From the NCBI GenBank assembly GCA_024362935.1, contig JANCRA010000011.1, positions 6,999,501 to 7,063,500 of the forward strand: a stretch of DNA of 64,000 nucleotides, in the 5' to 3' direction. The notes under the pieces were generated by a model, which was not told the origin of the DNA, made no database searches, and saw nothing but the letters and a program-made list of their open reading frames with translations. This document shows positions 49,800 through 61,700 of the stretch, in pieces. The position numbers and the translations under genes are program-made. The first letter of the stretch is position 1; the number at the start of each line of letters is the position of its first letter. The DNA comes from Setophaga petechia (Eukaryota; Chordata; Aves; Passeriformes; Parulidae).

Positions 49800-51224
49800 T
49801 AAGAACAATTTTTTGGGTTAAAAACAAGACAAAGGAAACACTTAATGTATTAACTAAACTGGAAGTCACACAGACAAAACTGCACCCTTCTTCTGCTGGC
49901 TATGGAACTACCTTCAGTTTCCACATAGATAGGTTCTAGGAGCTTCCTAAGAAATCCTTTGACTTTAAGTAAACATTTCATTTATACAAATGAAAGTTCA
50001 GGACTTTTAGACAGTCCAGGATTGGGGCATTTGCTGCAAAGGTTCTTGTTTCAACATTGCTGTCAATTGTTTCTCTGGAAGATTTCATTCTCCTCACTTC
50101 AATCAAGATGTAGGTCCATATATTAAAACCATATACAGAAATCCGTCTCCACTCCCACATATCACCAGGAGTGCCAAGACATTCCCAGAGCCCAGAGGCT
50201 GCAGTCTTACCCTCTCCCACCCACCCTGCAGCTGCTCTAGTGAGCCAGGGCCCTTATCTGAATTTTGCAGATGGTCCCTTTAGGTGTCAGCCTGGCCCTG
50301 TGAAGAGTAATTGCAGGAGCTGGAGGAGTACAGCAGAATAATTACAGCAAGATATGAAGGAGCGAGATTTTAATAATTTATGAGATATACTTAAATTGAC
50401 AGATTTTAATTACATCTTTATCAGTTCTTTATTTAAACTTCCACTGAAGCACAGCTAGAGAGTAAGTTAACATTTACTGCTGTGCTGTACTATGGGTAAA
50501 CTTTTCCAAAATGTAATTCCTGTGTTGACTGTCAAAATCACTTTAAATTTCTGATTAGTACATCAGAAATACTGTATAGGTGCATATTTACTTAAAAGCT
50601 ACAATGTATATCTCTGAGTTTTTTAGAAAAAAAATTCTTGCTGTAACAGTAATGATTATATTTCTATCAAAGTATATAATGATCATAATAAAAAAAATTG
50701 CTTAAAGGTGAATTGCAGGTTTACTTTTTCTAAACCAATCAGTAGACTTCAGATAAATTCCTAATCATTAACTCAACAAACGAATACTGTCTGTGAAATT
50801 GACTTTTCTGCTTTTTTGAGGCATCTTGTACATTAGGTTTTCATTTACTGTTAGGAACTGTTGGATCCTACAATCAGGATTCACTTCCCACACCAACCCA
50901 GACCTGACCTCACAGATGGTATGCATGATCTTTCCCACACCCTGCATTTACATTTTCCAACCAACACAAACCACTGTATGACTTGTGGCAATTAAAGGTG
51001 AATCACTATTATACTTTAAAAAATAATTATAATTTAATTTCTGCAATAATCAGTTCCATTTTTAAAGGGCCCATATAACATTCTTTTCCAAATCACCTGT
51101 ATTAGCATGTATTATACCTCAAGTGGGTTGCCTATGGTCATACTACTTAAACAACAAAAAATCTTGATAAAGGTGCTAAAGAAAGCAGTATGTTATAGGT
51201 AAAACTAAAATCTTGTAACACTAA

Positions 51225-51411
51225 GGATTGCAGGGTTTGGGAACAGATTTCCTTGGGAGGCAGTAAGCTTCACTGTAGACTTTTTTTGGGATGTTATCCA
51301 AACTTCTGTCAAGAACAACATACACATTCTTGATCCTGGCTTCAGGCAGGAGATTGGACCAGATAATACACGGAAGTCCCTTCTAGTCATATTTTTTCTA
51401 TGATTCTGTGC
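51225..51411 (+). mobile_element. Old CR1 LINE 3' fragment
   Basis: GGGAACAGATTTCC...GGGAGGC, CAGGAGATTGGACCAGAT (51,347-51,364) and the tail TTTTTCTATGATTCTGTG (51,394-51,411) are diverged sense-strand CR1 landmarks. It is more diverged than the copies at 9.7 and 58 kb, so it belongs to an older subfamily or insertion. The left border is approximate. Confidence 0.85.
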
Positions 51412-54400
51412 TTTTGTGCTTGTGGCTGGTAATTTATTGTTTGATATTCCTTTGTTCCAGTTTTGCGAGCTTAAACTTATTCAGATTTGAAAGAAGGGGA
51501 TGAAATTTTCTCCTTCAAGCCAGAGAAACTTGCCCAAGGCTGGTCCACCAATTTGAATTTTTATTTAATTCCCTTCCAAAAGCCTTAGCAGAAACAGATT
51601 TTTTTATAGGGAGCACACAAATCTGGAGGAATTAAGAAGCTTAATAAAAAATCTTTATACACCTACTTAAATTACCCATTTTTTTTTCCTTTCACCTGTC
51701 TTTTATTTCCTCTCTCCCTATTCTCCATTCCAGGAAGCACACAACTGGCCACCTCCAGGAATTACATTTTTCTTTTGTACAGGTAAAGCATATTTAACTG
51801 CAACTGAGATTAGCTTGCACTCTTGGTTCCTCTGTGGTCAGTGCTGTCAGCTCTAGATCCTTAGCAGACTCTTTAAAGTTACTGCAGGACTTAAACAGTG
51901 AGGAATCACAGTCCCAGAGGCATTTTGGGGATTTTCTGTTTGGTTGGTTTTCCTGGGAGCTTTTTGGGTTTGTTTTTGCGTTGTTTTGTTTGTTCTGCTT
52001 TGGTTTTCCCCAAAGAAGAAATAGGGGTAGGTTAATTGAAAAAGAATATGAAAAGTAAGGGAATGAAGCATTTCAAACATGGAACAAGCTGTATAACCAA
52101 CTGTTCAATATCAGGCACTAAAAGCCAATAAAATAAGATAGTTTATTGAAAAGACCAATCAAGAGTAACATAAAATCCAGAGTTTCTTGATGAGAATTTG
52201 AAAGGTTTCTCATTTGACAAGATGAAATCCTTGAAAGGTTCAAGGCCTACCTCTTTTCTAGCTGCCACAGCAATGGGGGCCATGGCTCAATCCTTCAAGT
52301 CAGGAGATAATGCAGAGAGCACTAAATAAAGCAGCAAAATCTTCCTACCCATGTGGTCTAGTTTTGTTAACCTTAATTCTCTAAATATTCCTTAATTATC
52401 GACATTCCATTTAGTCTTTATTAAAGGGTTTTGATGCAATTATGCATGCTGTTGCAGGCCTAGATGTTTTGGTTTTTTAACATTTATTTTCATGGCCTAG
52501 CTTCCAAAAGCTGTCCAAACACTTCCAGTCTCCATTTCTAGCAGCATAGCAGAACTGTACATAAGTCCAGACATACTTAGAGGAGCTTTTTTCTGGTAAA
52601 AAGTGTGCTCCTGAATAAAGGTCTAAGGCTAAGATCTCCTCATTTGAATAAATGTGCATTTTTTAAAAAAGTATTTTCTGAGTCAGCTGCAACTGGGCAG
52701 CCAGATTCATGAAGGAACCATGAAGATGATGAGCAGAGACTTATGAAAAATAACAGCAACATTCACACACATTCAAATTTAGAAAAATATGTTCTGAGAA
52801 AGAGTTTGGTCACTTTTTCAGACTGCTGTCATTCTACTCTTGAAAGTAACTCACACACATAATGAGAACTGAACAGCTCAGGCCTCGTGAATATTATTTG
52901 TGTCGTATGGCAGAGTCATAGCTGTGCTGCCTGCTCCTCAACCCTCTTAGCTGGAGGCTGTGACAACTCCAGCATTTAAGACGTGGACATATAGCATTTT
53001 TTTCCCAGGCTGTATATACACTGACAGCCTCACTGGCTATGGTTTCTGTTTAAAAAAGAAAATTAGAGAAGTTTTGAGCTGGTCCCCTACCTTTTTGTCC
53101 TCATATAGTTCTATGTTCCCTATTTTTGTCAGCTAAGCAGTCCAGCTGTAGGCTTTTGCAATACTAATCACTACCCACACATTACCCAAAGAACAACATC
53201 CCTGTTCCCACCCCTTCCCTGAAATAACAGGCTAAGGAAAAACATTGCAGACAACCAGGCAATTTTTTTCAAAATAGGCTTCCTTATGAGGTTTCCATCA
53301 TTATGTGGTTTTGGCTGGTTCAGAAAGACCATGCAAAGGGAAGTGCCTCTCTTGCAATTTTAGGTCCAATGCAAGAGACAGCTAAAATACAAGAAAAATA
53401 ATAAAATTTAAAAAAAAAAGTGCAGGGGTTTTTTTTCCAAGACTCAAATACAATTTTAAAAAGTAGAACTATATTTTAACTTTATTAGATTAGTTTTTAA
53501 TTCATTGAATCATAAACTGTAGATAGAACAATTAAAATAAGGTGGCAGGGGATCGATAATATGTACAATTAAGGGAAGGTGTCAGGGAATTGCTAATGCA
53601 GAGTTTAAAATATTTACCTGAATTTGTGTTTAAACATTATATTCCAGTTGAAGAGGAAATTTATTTTTATATTTACACATATTATTTGTATTAATATAAT
53701 TTGTGTGGCTTACCATGAAAACCAGCAAAACTTGTCCAGTAAATCTGATGTTGCCTTTGTCCCTTGCAGATCTGTATCTTGCCCTTTCTGCTGATGGGTG
53801 ATATCTAATAACCATGGTCAATTATGTGCAACCATGGGCTCAGTCTCTCCACCAAGGATCCTGCCTCCAGCCCTCACACATCAGGAAAGTGCATTTGCAC
53901 TCATTAGTTTGTCCCACCTGCTCCCAGAGTATACCCTAATCTGACTGGTCTCTTTAATGGTTTACAGGCAAATCATAGCTTTTGTGATGTGATTTATTTT
54001 TGACACTGACTTTAACATTCAGGTAAATTGCTGTGATAATAGGATCTCTAGGAATTTTATGATTAAGGTTAATTGTTAGAGCCAGTAGCTGAGGTATGTG
54101 ACACAGGAGACTTCAATTTTATTTGTTATAGTGAAGTTGCACAATAGTGATCAGCTCCAGCTTTGAGTTCTCATTTATCATCATTGAAGAATGTTGTAAT
54201 TGCTTTGACCTTACACTAGGACCCAGTGTTCTCAGTATTTTTAGTAGAACTTAAACAATAAACATAAATTGTTCTTCCCACACAAACCTTACAAAAAGTT
54301 GGTGTTCTACAACTTTTAGGAGGCATAAACAACCAACCCAAGGAAAGGCAGGCCCTCATGTTTCGCTGAAAATTTTAGTTTTTGAGTAATTATTTCGGAA

Positions 54401-57400
54401 ACAAGGTCTTGCACATATGTTCCTGTAAAGCTTTTCCACAGTAGTAAGCAGGCAAATGAACATATAGTGGCTTTGTACTATATAATACTTTTTAAAGAAT
54501 TAAGAAAAATACTTCCAAACTGACTTCTAAGTCCAGTGGTCAAGAAAATACTACCTTAGCTTTAATGATTAAAACCAGATTCTAATTAAAAATGTCCATC
54601 ACTGCTTACTTTGTTCAGTAATAAATTTTCTAGAGACTGATTTAATAAATAAAAGTTTTCTTCTTCATGTACACTGTATGGAGCACTCTTTTTATAGAAT
54701 TTAAATATCAAGACTTTAAGGGAGGAAAATAGTATATTCTCAGTAGATCTATAGTTAGCAAATCATAAAATGAGACTTTTTTTATACATGAAGAATTAGG
54801 TCCAATAAAAATGGAGTTTATATGAGATCAAGTACCATAGTTGTACCATACCATTTTTACGAAATGTAATTAAATCTTAGGTAATAATCTAAAAAGTTAT
54901 ATTTTTCAACTTTTGGAACAGTACTGTCAATGCTCAAAAATTTAAAGTAATTTCTTCAAGAAAACCCCGTAAAATAATTCTCTTTTTTTAAAGCCCATGG
55001 GAGCATGTGACAGAATTTATTTCTGTGTATTATTTTACATTTCTACCCATGGAAAAAAATGATAAATATAACATTAAAAAGTTATGGATTGAAGACAGGA
55101 GGCAAAGACAACCTAAGTGGGTTTGTTTTAAAAGCTGTAATGCATAAGTTATTATTTTTATGATGATGCCATATTTTTATAAAATGTCATTGTGACAATT
55201 TTTTCAGTATTATGAGAGTTATAATTTGCTGATTCTGTTCCGAAATTATTAAAAATTCAAACCCTTTCTGATAAATTTGTATGTTTAAGTCAAAGAAGAA
55301 AATACTTTGGAAATAGTTTTAATGTAGTAAGTCCCTTGCTAACTTGTAGTTCAGTTCTCTAAAGTTTGTTTAATACTTTCAATTTTACTTTTCCTTTATA
55401 GAAAAATGTGCATTATTTCCTGTTAAATGGTTCAGTTATGACCAAAATACTGCAGATGGCACTGCAGAGCATATGAGCAATTTATTTTTTTTCATACTGA
55501 AGTCACTCTATTGCTAGCATTACTGCGCAGTGGATAAAAGCATGAATACAAAACCTTTACTGAAATTTCAAGATCTTTTAAAAGATCACTTCAGAATGTG
55601 GCTAATTAGATCAAATCAGGGGAAATGTACTATGAAACACAAGTGGATAAAAGTTTTTAAAATCAAAGGTGGTCTTGTCTCTTTTCTCTCATGTGTGGGT
55701 CACTGTGGCTTTCAAAGCTATTCAAGCCCCACCTACTCAACCTTTGCACATTTTTTGTCACTTTTCAGCATTAACACTGTTTATATAATTATTTTTTGTT
55801 GTTGATGGAAATAAAATAATACCAATTCTTGGAGTGCAAATCAAAAGGTTTACTGTGAGTCAGTGAGCGGTTCTGTCCAGATTAAAAGGAAAAAGATGCA
55901 GCCTGTACAGTCATTTCCAAACAATAATTATGGAAATTCCATTGTGAGTTCAATATTTTCTAGATATCCTAGTTTCTGAATGTGTAACATACAGGAAAAC
56001 GTGATTTTGAAATAGTTATGGATGTTTGTGCTTCTCTGAAATGCGAGATGTGCAGTGTACCAGGTCTGTGTGAAAAGCTTGGCTGATGTCCAAGGGGAGG
56101 GCTCAGACTCATCTAATTAACATTCTCAGGTGTCAGGACCAGGATTTCATCACTGGTCATTTCAACTTCTTTGTTTTTTCTGCACACTAAAGTGGCCAAG
56201 GACCTCATACACATACTCCCTATATATGTACAAAGTCATGACTTGTCCCAAATTCTTTACCTTCAGTCCTGCTGGATATCTTACCAGCAGTGAGCTGTGT
56301 AAGAGTTGGCTACATTCAAGAGTACTTTCTTTCTCTCAACAAGCTTTAAGCACTAATAATATTGACAAAGCAAATATGAGGTTTTGTGCTTGAGATGCTG
56401 CACTAATATACCTATTTTTTAATGTGATAGCCAAAAGAGACAGTAGCAGTATTTTAGATCCTTAGAAGACCAGCACAAAGTAGTGAATGAGGTGCCATAA
56501 CTTCTACAGGGTATAACATCAAGTCCAGTTTTGAAAAATATCATCCAATTAAAATTATGTTATATGCATGGACATCATTGAAAACCCAGCCACAGAGTAC
56601 TTCTTCTTGTGAGCCAGCATCACATTAATTACATAAGCTCAATTTGTTTGGTTTTTCAAAGAGAAATTGCGAGGTAGGTTTGATCATTTTTTTTAAGTAT
56701 ATGCAAGGGAGAAGGTTTCTGAAGGTAGGATTTTTTAAGAAAAAAGGATAATGAACTACATCCTCAAATGAAGCAAGAAATAGGCAAATTAAAACCAGCT
56801 ACCAAGTGATAATTTTAAAAGAAGCCTGCTTAGGATGTTGCAGGGAGTTAGAAAACTGATCGCTGAAGTGACCTGCAAATAGGGGAGCTGATGATCTATA
56901 AATTTGAAACTTTAGGATTAGATATTTTTAAGAGCTATGTTCTCCCTCAATCACAAAGTTCCACGTTCAAAGAAAAATTTTTAAATAAAATGCCATACCT
57001 TGTGTTATAAAGATCAACTAAATGATCATAAAGATCCTCTGCTGTCATAAAAAATATTTTTCTAGTGCTGATAAAAAACTCGTACAGTATTTTTCCTAAA
57101 AAGAAAATTAAGACCTTTGAGTTCAAGACACTGAGAATATAGATTCTATAAAGCTACAACTATAATTTGTAGTTGAAGAGTAGTTTTTCTTTTCTACTTT
57201 TCGCTCTCTCTCAAATGAAACTTTCTACACGTTTTACTAGAAAGATTCCAGATGGAGACAATAAGAAAAAATGCAAAAGGCCCAAACAGGTCCAATTTAT
57301 GTCAAGAAATCAACTGGTTAGAAATATTTCTGAACAACTCTTTTATGCAAATCCAAGAGAAAAAATCTGCCTCCAAAATATTATGGTCCTCCTGCCATTT

Positions 57401-58214
57401 ATAATGTTCTATGAAGTTAATTTTTTGCTATTCACCTGTACTCAGTGTAAGGTTCTAGTCCATCAGGATTTTGGACAGTTAAATATTTCTGGCCAGGATG
57501 GTGCATCATGACTTCTACCCTGGCTGCTCAGCTGGCATTTCGAGAAATATATAAAGCAGTTTTGAGAAATAAGGACACTTCTGTTTTTGCACAGATGGTA
57601 TGATCAAAGCACCCTTGTTATTTTTAGCCTTTTTTGCAATTACTGTACCCTGACCTCAACACTGTGACCCAGAGAGCCGCTGTTTTACATTTATGTCTCA
57701 AGATGAAAGCAGTGTCAAAATTTTACATAATTTTGATATTCTACTCCAAACCACAGGCAAAATCAGAACCTGTTTTGTCCCCAGGAAGTTTTCATTTCGT
57801 AAGTCAGCTAATTTCTGGTCTCATATATCCACTTGATTTCCTGTATTAAAAAAAGATGTTACAAAATTTTTTTTATAAACTGTAAGAATATGTGAGAATT
57901 ACATTTCAACATAGTCCAAAATATAGTATTGAATGTTGCCCTGCATTCTATGGCTTTGTAGAATAATTCCTCATTTAATTCATTTTAATCAAATAAAGTC
58001 CTTTTCCAAAAAGACCAGAGAAAGCAATATCCATTTCTAAATTAAAAGATAAATAGTCACAGACGAAGAGTCAGTCAGCTTGTGCGTCAAAGTACTTGCT
58101 AAAAACTGAAGAAAACTTAAGTGAAAGTATGCCATTTGATGCACTGTATTTGATTACTTCCATGAAATTATCTGTTTCTGACAGTCTAATTTAAAAAAAA
58201 AAAAAATCATGCTC
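51412..58214. other. Unique AT-rich non-coding DNA
   Basis: No gene is supported. The 112-codon plus frame at 57,173-57,511 and others here have no recognisable domain. A pyrimidine/AG acceptor-like text at 53,755-53,770 is followed by a stop within a few codons. A short hairpin (CAACTA...TAGTTG) lies near 57,158-57,176, and a 14-A run lies at 58,193-58,206 just before the next CR1. Confidence 0.65.
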
Positions 58215-58742
58215 TGGTGGGAATCCATCTGAAGTAATGCATCCAGTTTGAGATCCTCAGTACTAGAAAGATGTGGGCCTGCCAGAGTGGGTCCAGAAAA
58301 GAGCCACATAAATGATCAGAGGTCTGGAGCACCTATGAGGAAAGGCTGAGACAGTTGGTGTACTTCAGCCTGGAGAAAAGAAGGCTCTGAAATCTTATTG
58401 TGGCTTTTTAATATATAGAGGGAGCTTAAAATAAGATGGAGACAGAGTTTTTACTTGTAGTAACATAACAAGGGGCAACAGTTTTTAACTGAATTGGACA
58501 TAAGGAAGAAATAAGGATAGGATAAGGAAGACATTTCTAATGATGAGGGTGGGGAGACACAGGTGTAAGAAATTGTTGCCTGGAGAAGTTTTGCACACCC
58601 TCTCTCTGGAAGTGCCCAAGGACAGGTTAGCTGGGGCTCTGGGCAACCTGATCCAGTGGAAGGAGTGGGGAAGATGGACAAGGTGATCTTTGAAGGTCCC
58701 TTCCAATCCAAATCATTCTAAAATTCTATGATTTTATGATTC
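58215..58742 (+). mobile_element. CR1 LINE fragment (3' end, about 530 bp)
   Basis: Sense-strand CR1 landmarks occur in order: GCATCCAG (58,240), GGGTCCAGAAAAGAGCCACA, TATGAGGAAAGGCTGAGA, CTTCAGCCTGGAGAAAAGAAGGC (58,364-58,386), AGGGGCAACAGTTTT, GATGAGGGTGGGGAGACAC, GAAGGTCCCTTCCAATCC, and the tail TTCTATGATTTTATGATTCC ending at 58,742. The ORF2-tail frame is broken soon after the LEKRRL-coding text. Minus-strand frames over it (58,451-58,711) are shadows. The 5' truncation falls beside a 14-nt A run. Confidence 0.95.
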
Positions 58743-61700
58743 CATTTTTACAGTGGTAGAGCAAAACCAATCTATTCTTTTTTGCAGTACAAAAATGTTT
58801 TTATTTCTGGGAAAATGCTTTTTTGCAGTTTGTTGGTATTTTCTAAGTATGTTGGTGTAAAAAAAAATCCTGTACAAACAGTATTTAGTATCAAGACCCT
58901 ACTAAGGGTGACAGCACTTAAAGTTCAAAATCTTTGGAATCACAGATAGTGTACACATTACTGGATAAGCATCTATCTAACAGAATATCACTGAAAAAAC
59001 ACATTTTGAACTACTGCTATATGAGTTAGGCCTTCCTTCCTCCTCTCTGTTCTTTGTGTCAGAATGTGAATTGATCAACCTTCATTTACTGTTTTACTGT
59101 TTTTCCTGGAGGCAAAATACCCACACCCTGCTGAGCTATTAAGCGGGCAGAGAAAATATTTTAATATTTTACTTCACTCTCTAAATCATAAGGTAAAAAA
59201 AAGAAAGAAATAGAGGGAAGGGGGAAATAAAAAGGCATGGGAGGAAGAATAAGGAAAATAGAACTTATTAAAAGTATGCTTACTAATATATTGAGAGGAC
59301 ATACTGGTAAAACCAGCAGAAACTACGTACTAGAAAAAATTTTTATTCAGCAGAAGAAAGAAAACTAATAGATCAGGAGAAGGGATGAAGCAAGATCCAA
59401 AATTACTCTGGCAGAAACATTTTGAAAGAGAGTCATTTGTGTGATGTTACAAGAAGAAAAAATGATCTGCAGCATATGAAGCATGAAAGGAGAGGGGATC
59501 TGAGGATCCTTAGACTTTGGAAGAAGCTGAAAGTGTTTTAGAATAAATGTGATAAACACAGATATAATCTGGGTGTGCAGGTCATGAAGGAAAGAAACGG
59601 TTAAGTCAAAAGTGTCCAGACTCCATGCCTCTGGTGTTCTGATCCAACATGACAGAATCTAGGGGGAAAACACTTTATGAGTTTAACTTTAGCCTTACTG
59701 ATCTTAAACCAAACTGATAATTCCATTCATAACTTCTCAAAGTTACATACAAGCACTTTAGCAGAACAGAACTCTCACTTAGAAAATCCAGGGTACATAA
59801 AATCATGCATTAGTAGTACAGGATCCTAGAGAGAAGATATTTTTGGCTCCTTACTGACCTTTTCAACCAGAAATTATATGAGCAATGCCAATGTTTTAAC
59901 TATTCTAACACTAGTTTGTCTAGAAACATGAAAATAATCTATCTGTATTTTTTCTGAAGTGCAAAATACTATTTTATGCAAAAGCAATCGGCAGCATGTG
60001 GCAGACATTATACAAAACAATCGTGTGACACATTTCCCAAAATAAAAACACATGTAATAGCCATGTGTCAGTTGAATCAGAAATATAGTTATATTTAAAG
60101 GCAATTATTCCCTTCCTTCTTCCAATTTTTTAATATCTTAGCATTGAAAGACACTGCAAAAATTTTTTTACAGATCAATTTTGGCATTACAATTTTTCTC
60201 TCTTTTTTTTTAGCATTGCAAAAGTAATGTCACAAAAAATGTCATGATCAGTACACATTGGTCCACTAAGAAAACTGTGCAGAATCAAAGGACAAGCAGT
60301 GGGTTATGGAAGCAAAGAGACAAAAGGCCCTGAAAGGTTGATGTGGGTTTACCAAAATTTAGAAAAAAATCCCCCAAAAAATCTTCCAACAGATTTTTAC
60401 ATGATTCCACATAATCAGTTATAAAATAAATGTTTTTCAATTCTATTTGACCTTTCACCTATGCAACTAGGTTATAGTGTAAAGGCAAAATAACCTTTCC
60501 TGTTCTACTGGTTGTTCAACACATCCATCTCCTAGTGGAACTGAGGGTCTTTATACAAAAGAGAAGTATTGCAAATTTGAATGTGCTTCTCTTAACTAAA
60601 TTAGTGCCACAAATTGTTCTAGGAAATTATGAAGAGTTGTATATCTTCATACACAGAAAAACAAGACATCTTTTGTAAGTGACTCCTTTTAGTGTAAAAG
60701 GGGAGAAAACAGAAACTACTGAGAATGAAAACTCATAATTCTTTGAACCCTGTCTCTCTGTAATTATCTCCATCTTAGTAAGAAAGACCACAGCAAGACC
60801 ACTTCCCACTGCTAGGCAGCATCCATTTCTTGCACTTAAAAGTGAGGTGGGTTTGTTTACAAATCAAGAAAAAATGACAGACACCAGTCATCTCCACACA
60901 GTGACATGCTCCACACAAGCACACACATATAATTCAAGCAGAAATTAAAGTCAGTCGTTTCCACTCCTGCTACTTACATGGAAAAGAGCTGAGTGTTGGA
61001 AAGTTTAAGCAGTGGGCACAGATACAGAGGAACAATAGGAGTAACAGGATGGATTTCAGCCCAGAGCAGTTTAGCACATTTACCAAAAAGTCATCCAAAG
61101 AACACAATCGTTCATGTGGTGGGATTAATGCCTGACAACCACAACTATTTTGGTTCAAACTTTAGTTGTGGTCATACACAGAGTACTCTGACAGAGTTCA
61201 AGAAGGCATTTATAAATTCAAAGCTAAGCACATGTTCATTTGCCTTCCCAGAGTAGACAGAGTGTTTTGTGCCTCTCACACTTGAGTCCAGAATGAAACC
61301 AGATGCTGAACAGAAGTCTGTACCGAGAGTGCCCTCACTCCACTGACAGTTCCACCTGCGTAAGGAATTAAATCAGGAACATTCCTCTAAGCAGATGCCA
61401 GAACTCCTCTACTATATAGACAAAACATCATGGTGAAGTCCTTACTAAACACATTTTCTAAAACATCAGTGTCAAATGGTTACCTGTTCCATTTACCAAA
61501 TTATTTCAGTTACTAAAATCTAAAAATTTTTCAGTTCCTCTGTCGTATTTACATTTTTAATTCTTACATGGTTTCTTTGTCATTGCTAGAAGAATTCTGC
61601 ACACCACTAAGTTAAGACAAAAAGGTAATAAAACATTTTGAAAGATGAGAACTGTGGAAACAGCTTATAGTACACACAACAATAAATTTGTCCACTTTTG

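Larger units (their letters stand above)
43790..51224. other. Non-coding DNA with a GC-rich island
   Basis: No gene is supported. The block includes the longest frame of the window (164 codons, minus strand, 46,189-46,683), which has no recognisable domain and is discussed as a finding. It also includes a D-box at 46,492, tandem duplications at 47,774 and 49,754, and the C-rich island at 49,258-49,645. A second, milder GC-rich patch lies at 50,150-50,330. The rest is AT-rich single-copy text. Confidence 0.65.

Noticed and set aside
53755..53810. Splice-acceptor-like pyrimidine tract and AG
   Set aside because: The open frame after it ends within about twelve codons and no matching donor site or upstream exon is visible.
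58193..58206. 14-A run considered as a retrotransposed poly-A tail
   Set aside because: It abuts the 5' side of a sense CR1, which does not use poly-A tails, and no processed transcript precedes it.
58451..58711. Minus-strand frames of 86 and 73 codons
   Set aside because: They lie antisense to a plus-strand CR1 copy and have no own support.
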